Made by a program: the position numbers and the translations under genes. DNA of 64,000 bases, taken from Xylophilus sp. Leaf220 (GTDB lineage Bacteria > Pseudomonadota > Gammaproteobacteria > Burkholderiales > Burkholderiaceae_C). The notes beneath the pieces were generated by a model, which searched no databases, was not told the DNA's origin, and worked only from the letters and a program-made list of their open reading frames with translations. Location of the stretch: positions 858,170-922,169 of the forward strand of contig NZ_LMKO01000001.1 in NCBI RefSeq assembly GCF_001421705.1, written 5' to 3'. Shown here in pieces: positions 53,978 to 63,856 of the stretch. Positions within the stretch are counted from its first letter, which is position 1, and the number at the start of each line of letters is the position of its first letter.

Positions 53978-56900
53978 TCAGGCAGGGGTCGCCGCCAGGC
54001 AGTAGCGCCGCACCAGGCCCAGCAGCTCCTCTTCGGGATACGGCTTGCCGAGGTAGTGGTTCACGCCCAGCGCCATCGCATGCTCGCGGTGCTTGGCGGC
54101 GATGCGCGAGGTGATCATCACGATCGGCAGGTCGCGCAGATGGTCGTCGGCGCGGATGTTGCGCGCCAGGTCGAAGCCGTCCATGCGCGGCATTTCGATG
54201 TCCGACAGCACCAGCGACGGCCGCTCCTCCTGCAGGCGCTCCAGCGCCTGCAGCCCGTCGGCCGCCAGTGCGACACGGTAGCCTTCGCGGCGCAGCAGGC
54301 GCTGGGTGACGCGGCGCACGGTGATCGAATCGTCCACCACCAGCACCAGCGGCACCGCGCGGTTGGCCTCGGGCGCCAGGCCCGGAGCGGCCGGCTCCAG
54401 GCCTTCGACCTGTTGCACGGCCGCCGCTTCGCGCCGCTCCGCCAGCTGCGCCCGGACGCGTTCGCCGTGCACGCTGGCCAAGGCCACCGGGTTGTAGATC
54501 AGCACCACCGCGCCGGACGGCAGCACCGACATGCCCGAGAGGCCCGGCAGGCGCACCAGCTGCGGCCCCAGGTTCTTCACCACCACTTCCTGGTGGCCCA
54601 GCACTTCGTCGACGTGCAGCGCCAGGCGCTGCTGCGCACTGCGGAACACGATCACCGGGCGGGTGCGGGCCGGCGGCTCGTGGCTGGCGTCGGAGGAGCC
54701 GAGCAGCGCGCCGGTCCAGAAGAAGGGGACCGCCTCGCCGTCGTGGGCGAAGGTGTCGGACGCGTAGGCGCCGTCGAGCTCGGCCGGCGTCGCCCGCCGC
54801 ACCACCTCCACCACGGTAGCCGGCACCGCGAACACGACGTTGCCGGCGCGCACCATCACCACCTGCGTCACCGCGGTGGTCAGCGGCAGGATCAGGCGGA
54901 ACCGGGTGCCCTCGCCCTTCTGCGAGCGGATCTCGATGCGGCCGCCCGACGCCTGCACCTCGGTGCGCACCACGTCCATGCCGATGCCCCGGCCGGCCAG
55001 TTCGGTGATCTGCGTCGCGGTGCTGAAGCCCGGCTGGAAGATGAGTTGCGCGGCCTGCGCATCGTCGGGTTCGGGCAGCCCGTCCAGCAGCCCCAGCGTG
55101 CGGGCCTTGGCGCGGATGCGGTCGTGGTCCAGGCCCGCGCCGTCGTCGCGGAACTCCACCGCGACGTCGTTGCCTTCCTGGTGCAGGCCGATGGTGATCG
55201 TGCCGGTGGCCGGCTTGCCGGCGGCGGCACGGGTGGCCGCATCCTCGATGCCGTGCACCACCGCATTGCGCAGCAGATGCTCGAAGGCCGGCGCCAGGCG
55301 CTCCAGCACGCCGCGGTCCATCTCGACCGCGCCGCCGGTGATGTCGAGCGTGATCGGCTTGCCGGTTTCCTTGGCGGCCTGGCGTGCCACCGCATAGAGC
55401 CGGTCGGCGATGCCCTCGAACTCCACCATCCGGGTCCGCAGCAGGTCGCGCTGCAGCTCCCGGGCCTGGCGCCCCTGGGCGACCAGTTCGTCTTCGGTGC
55501 CCTGCATCGCGCGCTGTAGGTTGCGCTGCACCGTGGCCACGTCGTCGACCGACTCGGCCATCATCCGGGTCAGCTCCTGCACCCGGGTGAAGCGGTCGAA
55601 TTCCAGCGGATCGAAGCCCGCCGCCGTGTCCTTGGCGAGCGCCAGGCGCGACTGCATCTGCGATTCGGCCTGCACCTCGATGTCCCGCAGCTCGCGCCGC
55701 AGGCGCTCCAGGTTGCCGGTCAGGTCGCCGAGCGAGCCCTGCATCTGCCCCAGGCGCGATTCGAGGCGCGAGCGGCTGATCATCACCTCGCCCGCCTGGT
55801 TCACCAAGCGGTCGAGCAGCGCCGAGCGCACCCGGACCGACGGGCCGGCCGCGCTGCGGGCCGCCGCAGCGATCGGTTGGCGGACCGGCACCGGCACGCC
55901 GCGGCCCGGCACCGCCACCGGTGCGGCGGGCGAAGCCTCGGGCGCGGCGGCCGGCTCTGCGGCCGGTGCCGCGTCGGGCACCGCGGGCTGGACCGGCGTG
56001 TCGGCATCGACATCGGCTCCGGCGCGGAGTTTCTCGAAATTGCTCCGCAGCGCATCGGCGTGCGCGAAGAGCGGCTCGATCGCGGACGCGTCGCTGACCT
56101 CGGGGCCGAGTTCGTCGATCTCGGTCTCGAAGCGGTGGGCCAGTTCGCCCAGTTGCATCGCACCGGCCAGCCGTGCGCTGCCCTTGAGGGTGTGCAGGGC
56201 CCGCAGCACTTCGGCGCGGGCCCGGTCGTTCTCGGGGCGGGCACCCCATTGGCGCAACGCGTTGCCCAACTGGGGCAGCAGCTCGAGCGCCTCTTCCTCG
56301 AAGATCGGGAACAGCTCGGTATCGACCACGTCGACCACGTCGATGTCGTCGCCGAGCGAAGCGCCGGCCCCGACCGAGCGGGCGATGGTGTCGTCGATGC
56401 GGCGCTGGGCCGCTTCTTCCGACTCGGGCTCGGCTTCGGCCGCGGGCGGAAGCGAGAAGCTCGCAGGCTCCGGCAGCGCCGCGGCATCGGGCTCGGCGGG
56501 CGCCTGCAGCACCGGCAGGTCGTCCTCGGCGGCGACGGAGGTGTCCGGCAGGTCTGCCGCGACCGCGGCATCGGGCACCGGCTCCTCTTCTGCACCGGCC
56601 TCCTCCCGCGCCGTCTCTGCCGTCTCTGCCGGCACCGACGGCTCGGCGACCGGCGGTGGCGGATCGGTGGCGACCTCGGTGTACGGTTCGGAGCCCGTGT
56701 CGGATTCGGCAGGGGCCTCGGCTTCGGCTTCGGCTTCCTCCGCGAGCATGCGGTCGGAATCGTCGTCGGCGACACGCAGGAAGCTGGCGGCCGACGGCAC
56801 TTCGTCGGACTGGGAGTTGTCGCTGTCCAGGATCGCCTGCAAGGCGCGCATCAAACGCGGACGCGGCTCCTTCAGGAAACCGGCGGCGAACTGGTGCAGC

Positions 56901-59900
56901 AGGTGGCGAATATCTTCGGCCGCGTCGACGAAGACGCCGGCCTGGTGCACCGTGCCCTGGTCGTTGCGCGCATGCTGCAGCGCATGTTCGAGCAGCCGCG
57001 AAACCTTCGACAGCGCCTCGAACCCCACGGTGGCCGAACTGCCGGCCAGCGAATGGGCGAGTTGCTCGGCACTCTCGGGCAGGCGGCGGTGCAGTTCCAG
57101 CGACCACTCGCCGAGCGTCGTCAGCAGGCGGCGCGACCACTCGTCGGCCTCGTTGAGGTAGACGTTGTAGAGCGGAATCGGGATCCGCAGCGTCTCGATG
57201 ACCTTGACGTCGTCTTCCGCATCCAGGCCCATGACGATGTCGTCGAGGACCGGCAGCGCGGCGACGGGGATATCGGCACCGGGGACATCCGGGGTGTCGT
57301 CTTGCGCCCCGGCGTCCGCCGAGGGCGCGTCGGCGTCCTCGATCGCAGCCTCTGCAGCGATCGGCTCGGCGGATGCCTGGTCGAGCGGCGTCGCCTCGAC
57401 GACCGGCACCGCATCCGGCTCGGCCGGCGCCAGCGCGTCGGCGGCGCCTGGGTCGAGCGTCGGCGCGGCGACGGATGCCGGGACCGGCTCCTCGGCCGGT
57501 GTCGCATCGGCGAGGGTGAACTCGTCCGACAGCGTCGGCAACGTGTCGTCGGCGTTCGGATGCGACGGCTCGGCGGACGCCTGCGCCGGCAGGTCGTAGA
57601 CCGGTGCGGAGCCGAATTCGCCAGCCGGGGCATCCGCAGCGACTTCGGCGGGCTGCACCGGTTCGGCGGTCGTCGGCGACTTCCGGTCCGACTCGGTCAG
57701 GGCGGCGGTGAACTCCGCGAAGTCGACTTCGTCGATCTGGAGGTTCTGGGTATCGGGCGGGACCTCCGGCATCGCGGCGGCATCGACCGGGTCTTCCAGC
57801 AGGAAGGGCTGCGCGGCCGAATCGCCCGCGGCCGGTGCACGGTAGTCGTCGGGCGTGAACAGGCTCACGGCGTCGGCGTTCGCATCGTCCGGCGGAGCGT
57901 CGAAGCTGAGGTGCGCCGCGTCGAGCAGCGGCTGCGGCTCGACCGCTTCCGGCACAGGGTCCGCTTCCACGGGAGCCTCGTCCGGCCCGTCGTCTTCCGA
58001 CATGACGGTGTCGGCCCACTCCTCTTCCGAGGCGTCGCTGACTTCGTAGCCCTGTGGATCGACCGCTTCGGGCACCACCGACAGGGCCGTCGGCACCTCC
58101 CCGCCCGGCACCAGCAGCGGCACGCTCGCGCCGCCCAGCCGCAGCGCGTCGGCCGCGGCCACGAAGGGCTCGGGCGACCAGGCGGCATCCTGGTCGTTCT
58201 CGATGTCCCGGGCCCAGCGGCCGAACGCTTCCAGCGCGCGGCGCGCCATCACACGGTGGCTCTCGGGCATCGGCAGCTGCTCGGCCAGCCAGGCGTTGAA
58301 CACCTGCTCCATCGCCCAGGCGGCTTCGCCGAAGCGGTCGAGCTGGACCATCCGCGAACTGCCCTTGAGGGTATGGAACGCCCGGCGCAGCGTCGTCTGC
58401 TCGCTCAGGTCGCCCGGGTGGCCGTCGAGGTTCGAGACCGACTCGAGGCCGTTGGCGATCACTTCGCGTGCTTCCTCCAGGAAGATCTCGCGCAGTTCGG
58501 CGTCGTCGTCTTCCGGCGTGGGGGCCGGAGCCGGTGCGGGCGCGGCGACCGGCGCCTGTTGCGCCGGGGCGGCAGCTGCCACGGGAGCGGCCGCAGCCGC
58601 GATGGCCGTCGCCGGCGCGGCCGCAGGCGTCTCGACCGTTGGCGGCACGGAATCCTGCAGCACGGGTTCGTTTTCTGCGGGTACCACGGCCGGCAGCGGC
58701 ACCGGATGGCGGTTGTCGGCTGCGGGCGTGGGGGCGTCGTCGCTCGCGCGCACCCGGCTGCGGCCCATGACGATGCGCAGTTCGCCACGCTGTTCGTCGT
58801 AGACGAAGAGGCGCCGCGCCAGCGTCGGCTGGTAGCCCAGCATGTCGATCAGGAAACTCAGGGCGCCCAGGCTGTTGCCCAGCCGGTCGAACACCGCCGT
58901 GCGGGCGATCGGCTCGGCCGGATCGCCCATCAGCAGGCGTTCCACGCATTCGCGCATGCGGATCACCGCCTGGGACGCCTGGTCGAGGCCCAGCACCGAC
59001 AGCACGCCGCGCATCTGCGCCAGATGCCCCGGCACCGCGGTGAGTGGCCCCACGTCGTTCGGTGCGCGGAAGAACTGGTCGAGCGACTGCTCGGCTTCGC
59101 GCAGGGTGATGCGCAGCTCTTCCACCACGCTGCCCATGGTCTGGCGGTCGCTGACCCGGCGGTACAGCGCTTCCATCCACTCCTCGAGCGGCTCCGGCGA
59201 TGCCGCGCCGCGGGCACGGTCCAGGCGGCCGGCCAGCAGGCCTGCGCGCTCGGCCATCACGCTGTCGGGCGTGTCGAGCTCCTCGTAGGCCGCCTGCAGG
59301 TAGAGGATCGAGGTGGCGACTTCCATCGCCAGCGCGGTGGCCGGTGGCTCTCCGCTGCGGGCGGTGGACTCGAGTGCCTGCGTCAGCGCATGGGCGAGCG
59401 GTGCGCTTTGCGGATGAAGGCGGCGCAGCGAATCGGCCACCAGGTTGAACTGGTCGGCGGCCGCCTTGAGCTTCTGCCGGTCGCCGCCGGCCAGGGCCGA
59501 CCAGGTCTCGGCCGCCGCGGCGATGCGCTTGCGCGCCTGCCCGAGCAGCACCGGGTCGAAGCGGCCGAAACGGCGCACGTCGTAGTTGATCGGCTCGACC
59601 TTCTGCATGCGGAAGGCCGAACGCACCGCGGCCAGGGCCGGCGCGTCGGCCGACTCGGCTCCCTGCGCCTGCGCGCAGAAGAAGAGCATGTCCTGCAGCA
59701 GCCGGTCGTTGACCGTCTGGTCGCCCTTGGCGAAGGCCGAGTACTGCATCAGCACCCGGGACGCCACCCGCTTGGAATGCGCATCGCGCGGCAGCAGGTC
59801 GAGGCCCAGGGCCTCGAAGAACCCGGCCGAGATGCGCCAGAACACCTGGGCCTGGCCCGGCCCGTGGGCGACGGCGAAGCGCTGCGACAGGTCCGACAGG

Positions 59901-60511
59901 CGCCGTGCGGCCGCCACATCGCCGCTCTTGACGACGCTCAGGACCGCCTGGTCGAGCTGCGCGCGGGCCGCGGCGCCGTAGGCCAGCGGCTCGGGCGCGC
60001 CGACCACCGCAGGCTCGGCGGAGCGGCGCTCTGCGGGCCACAGGTCGGCCGGATGGGCACGGTCGGCGCCGGCCAAGGCCTGCACCTCGCGGTACTGCGG
60101 AAACAGGCCGACGGCCGGATAGTGCTTGCCGGCCAGCACCGTGTCGAGGAACTCGCCGACCGCGAAACCGGCCCGCTCGATCGTCGCCACGGCGGGCTCG
60201 TCGCAGGCCGCAGGATTCTGCAAGAACTTGTTGACGCTCGCCTCCATCGAGCGGACGACCACCGCGGTCGGCTCCATCCCGACCATCTCCAGCGCACCGG
60301 ACACCTGGTGCAGTTGCTGCCGCGCGACGCGCAAGGCGCCGGTGTCGAGCAGGTCCGGGTCCGAGTGGCCCGCGGCTTCGGCTTCGCGGACGAAGCGGCG
60401 CAGCGACTTGACCGCGCCTTCGAGCCCGCGCCGCAGTTCTGCAGCAACCCAGGCCAGCGGCCCCAGGTCGCGTTCGTGGAGGCCTGTGTCGGCGGCGTCT
60501 GGGAATTGCAT
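53978..60511 (-). CDS. chpA: Multi-Hpt CheA-type kinase ChpA/PilL with C-terminal receiver
   Basis: A 2177-residue hybrid chemosensory kinase for type IV pilus control. Three canonical Hpt histidines are seen: FHTLKGSSRM near 714, AHSLAGSSATVG near 1152 and LHTLKGSARLAG near 1439. Two degenerate Hpt-like segments lie at LHQVSGALEMVG (near 68) and GHLAQMRGVLSVLG (near 495). Long acidic/Ala-rich linkers separate them. Then come a dimerisation helix (LLDRLVNQAGEVMISRSRLE), an HATPase (HLLRNAVVHGIEDA, GRGIGMDVV), a CheW-like domain and a receiver (LVVDDSITVRR, SDIEMPRMDG) to the end. Last gene of the pil-chp operon. Confidence 0.95.
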   Translation of the reverse strand: MQFPDAADTGLHERDLGPLAWVAAELRRGLEGAVKSLRRFVREAEAAGHSDPDLLDTGALRVARQQLHQVSGALEMVGMEPTAVVVRSMEASVNKFLQNPAACDEPAVATIERAGFAVGEFLDTVLAGKHYPAVGLFPQYREVQALAGADRAHPADLWPAERRSAEPAVVGAPEPLAYGAAARAQLDQAVLSVVKSGDVAAARRLSDLSQRFAVAHGPGQAQVFWRISAGFFEALGLDLLPRDAHSKRVASRVLMQYSAFAKGDQTVNDRLLQDMLFFCAQAQGAESADAPALAAVRSAFRMQKVEPINYDVRRFGRFDPVLLGQARKRIAAAAETWSALAGGDRQKLKAAADQFNLVADSLRRLHPQSAPLAHALTQALESTARSGEPPATALAMEVATSILYLQAAYEELDTPDSVMAERAGLLAGRLDRARGAASPEPLEEWMEALYRRVSDRQTMGSVVEELRITLREAEQSLDQFFRAPNDVGPLTAVPGHLAQMRGVLSVLGLDQASQAVIRMRECVERLLMGDPAEPIARTAVFDRLGNSLGALSFLIDMLGYQPTLARRLFVYDEQRGELRIVMGRSRVRASDDAPTPAADNRHPVPLPAVVPAENEPVLQDSVPPTVETPAAAPATAIAAAAAPVAAAAPAQQAPVAAPAPAPAPTPEDDDAELREIFLEEAREVIANGLESVSNLDGHPGDLSEQTTLRRAFHTLKGSSRMVQLDRFGEAAWAMEQVFNAWLAEQLPMPESHRVMARRALEAFGRWARDIENDQDAAWSPEPFVAAADALRLGGASVPLLVPGGEVPTALSVVPEAVDPQGYEVSDASEEEWADTVMSEDDGPDEAPVEADPVPEAVEPQPLLDAAHLSFDAPPDDANADAVSLFTPDDYRAPAAGDSAAQPFLLEDPVDAAAMPEVPPDTQNLQIDEVDFAEFTAALTESDRKSPTTAEPVQPAEVAADAPAGEFGSAPVYDLPAQASAEPSHPNADDTLPTLSDEFTLADATPAEEPVPASVAAPTLDPGAADALAPAEPDAVPVVEATPLDQASAEPIAAEAAIEDADAPSADAGAQDDTPDVPGADIPVAALPVLDDIVMGLDAEDDVKVIETLRIPIPLYNVYLNEADEWSRRLLTTLGEWSLELHRRLPESAEQLAHSLAGSSATVGFEALSKVSRLLEHALQHARNDQGTVHQAGVFVDAAEDIRHLLHQFAAGFLKEPRPRLMRALQAILDSDNSQSDEVPSAASFLRVADDDSDRMLAEEAEAEAEAPAESDTGSEPYTEVATDPPPPVAEPSVPAETAETAREEAGAEEEPVPDAAVAADLPDTSVAAEDDLPVLQAPAEPDAAALPEPASFSLPPAAEAEPESEEAAQRRIDDTIARSVGAGASLGDDIDVVDVVDTELFPIFEEEALELLPQLGNALRQWGARPENDRARAEVLRALHTLKGSARLAGAMQLGELAHRFETEIDELGPEVSDASAIEPLFAHADALRSNFEKLRAGADVDADTPVQPAVPDAAPAAEPAAAPEASPAAPVAVPGRGVPVPVRQPIAAAARSAAGPSVRVRSALLDRLVNQAGEVMISRSRLESRLGQMQGSLGDLTGNLERLRRELRDIEVQAESQMQSRLALAKDTAAGFDPLEFDRFTRVQELTRMMAESVDDVATVQRNLQRAMQGTEDELVAQGRQARELQRDLLRTRMVEFEGIADRLYAVARQAAKETGKPITLDITGGAVEMDRGVLERLAPAFEHLLRNAVVHGIEDAATRAAAGKPATGTITIGLHQEGNDVAVEFRDDGAGLDHDRIRAKARTLGLLDGLPEPDDAQAAQLIFQPGFSTATQITELAGRGIGMDVVRTEVQASGGRIEIRSQKGEGTRFRLILPLTTAVTQVVMVRAGNVVFAVPATVVEVVRRATPAELDGAYASDTFAHDGEAVPFFWTGALLGSSDASHEPPARTRPVIVFRSAQQRLALHVDEVLGHQEVVVKNLGPQLVRLPGLSGMSVLPSGAVVLIYNPVALASVHGERVRAQLAERREAAAVQQVEGLEPAAPGLAPEANRAVPLVLVVDDSITVRRVTQRLLRREGYRVALAADGLQALERLQEERPSLVLSDIEMPRMDGFDLARNIRADDHLRDLPIVMITSRIAAKHREHAMALGVNHYLGKPYPEEELLGLVRRYCLAATPA

Positions 60512-60554
60512 GGGCGGCGTCTGCAGGTTGCGGCGATGGAGAAAAGCGAGGAAC

Positions 60555-62870
60555 TCAGGCGATCTTGAAACGCGCCACGGACTCGCGCAGGTCTTCCGCC
60601 ATGCGGGAGAGTTCGCGCACCTGCTGGGCGGTGGTGCGGGTGCCTTCGCCGGTCTGTTCCGTCACCGCGAAGATGTGCTGGATGTTGTCGGCCACCACGT
60701 TGGCCAGTTCGGCCTCGCGGGAGGTGGAGGACGATATCTGCTCGATCAGGTCGGCCAGTCGGCGCGACACGCGGTCGATCTCGGTCAGCGCGGTACCGGC
60801 GCTGTCGGACAGCCGGGCACCGTCGACCACGCCCTGGGTGGAACGCTCCATGGCGGCCACCGCGTCCTGGGTGTCGGTCTGAATCGCGCGCACCAGCGCC
60901 GAGATTTGACGCGTCGCGTCGCCGGAGCGCTCTGCCAGTCGCTGCACTTCTTCGGCCACCACCGAGAAGCCGCGGCCGGCTTCACCGGCCGATGCGGCCT
61001 GGATGGCGGCGTTGAGCGCCAGCACGTTGGTCTGCTCGGTAATGTCCGAGATCAGCTCGGTGATTTCGCCGATCTCCTGCGAGGATTCGCCCAGGCGCTT
61101 GATCCGCTTGGAGGTGTCCTGGATCTGGTCGCGGATCGCGTTCATGCCGCCGATCGCGTTCTGCACCGCCTGCAGGCCCGAGTCGGCGGCTTCCAGCGAC
61201 TGGCGCGCCACCGCGGCGGACTCTTGTGCCTGGGACGACACGCCGTTGATGCGCGACGCCATGTCGAGCACCGAGCGGCCGGTTTCGCGGATCTCGCGTA
61301 GCTGCTCGGTCGAGGCGGCGAGCAGCTCGGTCGATGTGCTGTCCACCTGCGCCGTCGTCTGGGCCACCCGGGTGACCGTGTTCTGCACGTTGCCGACCAG
61401 CAGCCGGAGTTCTTCGACCGTGTAGTTCACCGAGTCGGCGATGGCGCCGGTGATGTCCTCGGTCACCGTGGCTTCCTGGGTCAGGTCGCCCTCGGCCACC
61501 GTCTGCAATTCGTTCATCAGCCGAAGAATGGCGGCCTGGTTGGCGTCGTTGACCCGCTTGGATTCGAGCTGGGCGCGCTCGGCTTCGTACTGCTGGGTCT
61601 CGGCTTCCTGGCGCTGCGACTCGGCAGCGCTCTGGCGGCTGCGGCTGTCGAGCAGCAGCACCCGCGCCAGGCCGAAGGCGGCAGCCAGCACGATCAGGGC
61701 GATGACGGCCATGGCCAGCACGGTGACGAGGCTCAGGCGGGCATCCTGCGACAGGCGCTGCTGCAGCACTTCAAGGCCCCGGCGCAGCGGCTCGCTGTCG
61801 GCGATGATGGCGGTCTGGGCTTCGCGGGCCGACACCAGGCCCTGCAGGTTGCCCAGGATGGCGCCGGCTTCGACGCGGGTCTTCTCGTACAGGGCCAGCA
61901 GGCCCTGGAGCTGTTCGCGCACCTGCGGATCGCGGGCGGCGCTCAGGCGCAGTTCGGGGCTGCCGTCGAGCAGGCCCTGGGTGATTTCACGGAAGGAGTT
62001 CAAGTCCTTGCCGAGCAGGAACACCGCCTCCGGGCTCACGCCTTCCGACGTCTGGAATTCGTTGGCCGACTTGCCGATCCGCTGCGTCAGCATCACCAGC
62101 TGGCCGGCGGCCGACAGGTCGCCGGACGATGCGTTCTGCTGCAGCTTCAGGGCCGACACCGTCTCCGCGATCTCGAGCAGGTCGGACGACTGGCGGTTGA
62201 TGGTGCGCAGTGCGGCGCCCACCTGGGTCAGGATCTTTTCCTGGCCCAGCACGACCTTGGCGTTGCGCTCGGCGCGCTCGATCAGCGGCGCCACTTCGCG
62301 GAACTCGGCCCGGTAGGCGGACGACAGTTCGGCGATCCGCATGCCGTCGTCGCCCACGTCGAGCGCCTTCGCGGTGCGGCTCAGCACCTCGGAGCTTTCC
62401 GCCACGTCGGGGAAGGCCTGCGGGCTGCCGATGATGGCCTGGGTGACCGACTTGGCCAGCCGCTGCGACTGCATCAGTGCCTGGCCGGTGGCGGCGAGCT
62501 GCTGCGCGCTTCGGTTGGCCTGGGTCAGCGAGGTGGCGGCCAGACCGGCGAGGGCCAGCAGGCCGACGCCCAGGATCGTGTAGAGCACCCGCTGGTGGCG
62601 GTTGATGGTGGCCCGGCCGAGCACCGGCAGCGCCACCAGCTCGGAATCCTCGAAAACCGCCTTGCCGCCACCGTCGTTGCCCTTGGCCGGCTCTGCCGCC
62701 GCGCCGGCGGGCGCCGCCGACGGGCTCACGTAGTGGGTGGAGATGGCCACGGTGTCGGGCTCCGGCTCCCGCGCAGGCAGGCCCTGCGCCGCAGTTCCGG
62801 CGCCGGGAGCGCCGTCCGGCGTCGCCGGGTTGCGGGAGAAGATTTTTCCGAATTGGTCGGCGACAGACAT
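60555..62870 (-). CDS. pilJ: Type IV pilus methyl-accepting chemotaxis receptor PilJ
   Basis: PilJ is the receptor of the Pil-Chp system. The 771-residue protein has an unusually long cytoplasmic N-terminus (about 100 residues), TM1 (VLYTILGVGLLALAGLAATSL), a periplasmic domain with two PilJ-type helical modules (residues about 125-360, including repeated QRxxKS), TM2 (LVTVLAMAVIALIVLAAAFGLA), HAMP and a signalling domain with EQTNVLALNAAIQAASAGEAGRGFSVVAEEVQ. This variant tip (AAIQAA) is typical of PilJ. It lies 43 bases before chpA. Confidence 0.95.
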   Translation of the reverse strand: MSVADQFGKIFSRNPATPDGAPGAGTAAQGLPAREPEPDTVAISTHYVSPSAAPAGAAAEPAKGNDGGGKAVFEDSELVALPVLGRATINRHQRVLYTILGVGLLALAGLAATSLTQANRSAQQLAATGQALMQSQRLAKSVTQAIIGSPQAFPDVAESSEVLSRTAKALDVGDDGMRIAELSSAYRAEFREVAPLIERAERNAKVVLGQEKILTQVGAALRTINRQSSDLLEIAETVSALKLQQNASSGDLSAAGQLVMLTQRIGKSANEFQTSEGVSPEAVFLLGKDLNSFREITQGLLDGSPELRLSAARDPQVREQLQGLLALYEKTRVEAGAILGNLQGLVSAREAQTAIIADSEPLRRGLEVLQQRLSQDARLSLVTVLAMAVIALIVLAAAFGLARVLLLDSRSRQSAAESQRQEAETQQYEAERAQLESKRVNDANQAAILRLMNELQTVAEGDLTQEATVTEDITGAIADSVNYTVEELRLLVGNVQNTVTRVAQTTAQVDSTSTELLAASTEQLREIRETGRSVLDMASRINGVSSQAQESAAVARQSLEAADSGLQAVQNAIGGMNAIRDQIQDTSKRIKRLGESSQEIGEITELISDITEQTNVLALNAAIQAASAGEAGRGFSVVAEEVQRLAERSGDATRQISALVRAIQTDTQDAVAAMERSTQGVVDGARLSDSAGTALTEIDRVSRRLADLIEQISSSTSREAELANVVADNIQHIFAVTEQTGEGTRTTAQQVRELSRMAEDLRESVARFKIA

Positions 62871-62892
62871 GGTGGGACCCTGAAAAGAACAA

Positions 62893-63477
62893 TCAACTGC
62901 TGATGCTGAGGAAGAACGGATGCTGTGCCAGCACCTGCAGGTCGACTTCCTGCCAGGCACCGCCCTGCGCGTCGACATACACATGGCCGAGCCATGCCGG
63001 CCCGCCCTCGGCGGGCGGACGCACCGAGACGAAGGCTTCCCCACCGCGCAGGCCGGCGAGCTTGTCGACGACCAGTGCGCACTGCACGTCCAGCGCGGCG
63101 TTGAAGGACAGCAGGCTGGCCTCTCCGGTGAGCGCGTCGGCGCGCTGGCCGGAGGCGGACAGCGCTCCCGCATCGGCCGGCTGGCCGTCGGCCGGCGTGC
63201 CGGCGGCACCCTGCTCGGCGGCGAACCGGATGAAATCGACCACGCCGCAGAGACCGCCGCGCAGGTTGGCGACGCCCAGGAACCACGGCTGGGTGTAGGG
63301 CACCGGCTGCACCGGCGTCCAGGGGAAGATCTCGCCCGCCTGGCTCAGCGGGAACAGGTAGCTCTGTCCGCCGGCCTCGGCGGCCAGCCAGGCGACCGAT
63401 GCGCCTTCGGTGCGCGCCGCCTGGAGCCGCGCGGCCAGCCGGGTCTGCAGATCACGCAGCGTCTGACGATTGGACAT
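62893..63477 (-). CDS. pilI: CheW-like adaptor PilI
   Basis: A 194-residue CheW-domain protein: LAAEAGGQSYLFPLSQAGEIFPWTPVQPVPYTQPWFLGVANLRGGLCGVVDFIRF has the receptor/kinase contact block with NLRG. It couples PilJ to ChpA. A Gly/Ala insert near residues 88-112 is not conserved. It sits 22 bases before pilJ. Confidence 0.93.
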   Translation of the reverse strand: MSNRQTLRDLQTRLAARLQAARTEGASVAWLAAEAGGQSYLFPLSQAGEIFPWTPVQPVPYTQPWFLGVANLRGGLCGVVDFIRFAAEQGAAGTPADGQPADAGALSASGQRADALTGEASLLSFNAALDVQCALVVDKLAGLRGGEAFVSVRPPAEGGPAWLGHVYVDAQGGAWQEVDLQVLAQHPFFLSISS

Positions 63478-63490
63478 GGCGGCAGCGGGT

Positions 63491-63856
63491 TCAGCCCAGG
63501 GCGGCGATGGTGGCCTGCAGTTCGGCCGGGTCGACGGGCTTGGTCAGATACCCGCGGGCGCCCTGGCGCATGCCCCAGACCTTGTCGGTCTCCTGGTTCT
63601 TGCTGGTGCACATGACGATCGGCACGTCGGCGTAGAGCGGGTCGCGGCTGATCGCCCGGGTCAGCTGGAAGCCGTTCTGGCCGGGCATCACCACGTCCAT
63701 CAGGATCATGTCGGGCTTCTCGGCGGCGAGGCTGCGGAAGGCCTCTTCGGCGTTCTCGGCGGTGCGCACCTGGAAGCCGCCCTTTTGCAGGAGCGTGGAG
63801 AGAAAGAGGAGTTCGGTCTTGGAGTCGTCCACGACCAGAACCTTGTGGATAGGCAT
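63491..63856 (-). CDS. pilH: CheY-like response regulator PilH
   Basis: A 121-residue single receiver domain: KVLVVDDSKTELLFLSTLL, phosphoacceptor Asp in MILMDVVMPGQNGFQ, Thr/Ser in VMCTSKNQETD and Lys in YLTKPVDP. PilH acts on the pilus retraction side in Pseudomonas. The start ATG abuts the pilG stop (no gap). The frame is complete. Confidence 0.94.
   Translation of the reverse strand: MPIHKVLVVDDSKTELLFLSTLLQKGGFQVRTAENAEEAFRSLAAEKPDMILMDVVMPGQNGFQLTRAISRDPLYADVPIVMCTSKNQETDKVWGMRQGARGYLTKPVDPAELQATIAALG

Noticed and set aside
53862-60568. Very long open frames in other frames of and antisense to chpA (over 1500 codons)
   Set aside because: They mirror the chpA codons in GC-rich DNA, have repetitive Arg/Gly/Pro-rich or His/Gln-rich products and no domain. 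chpA itself has all expected motifs.
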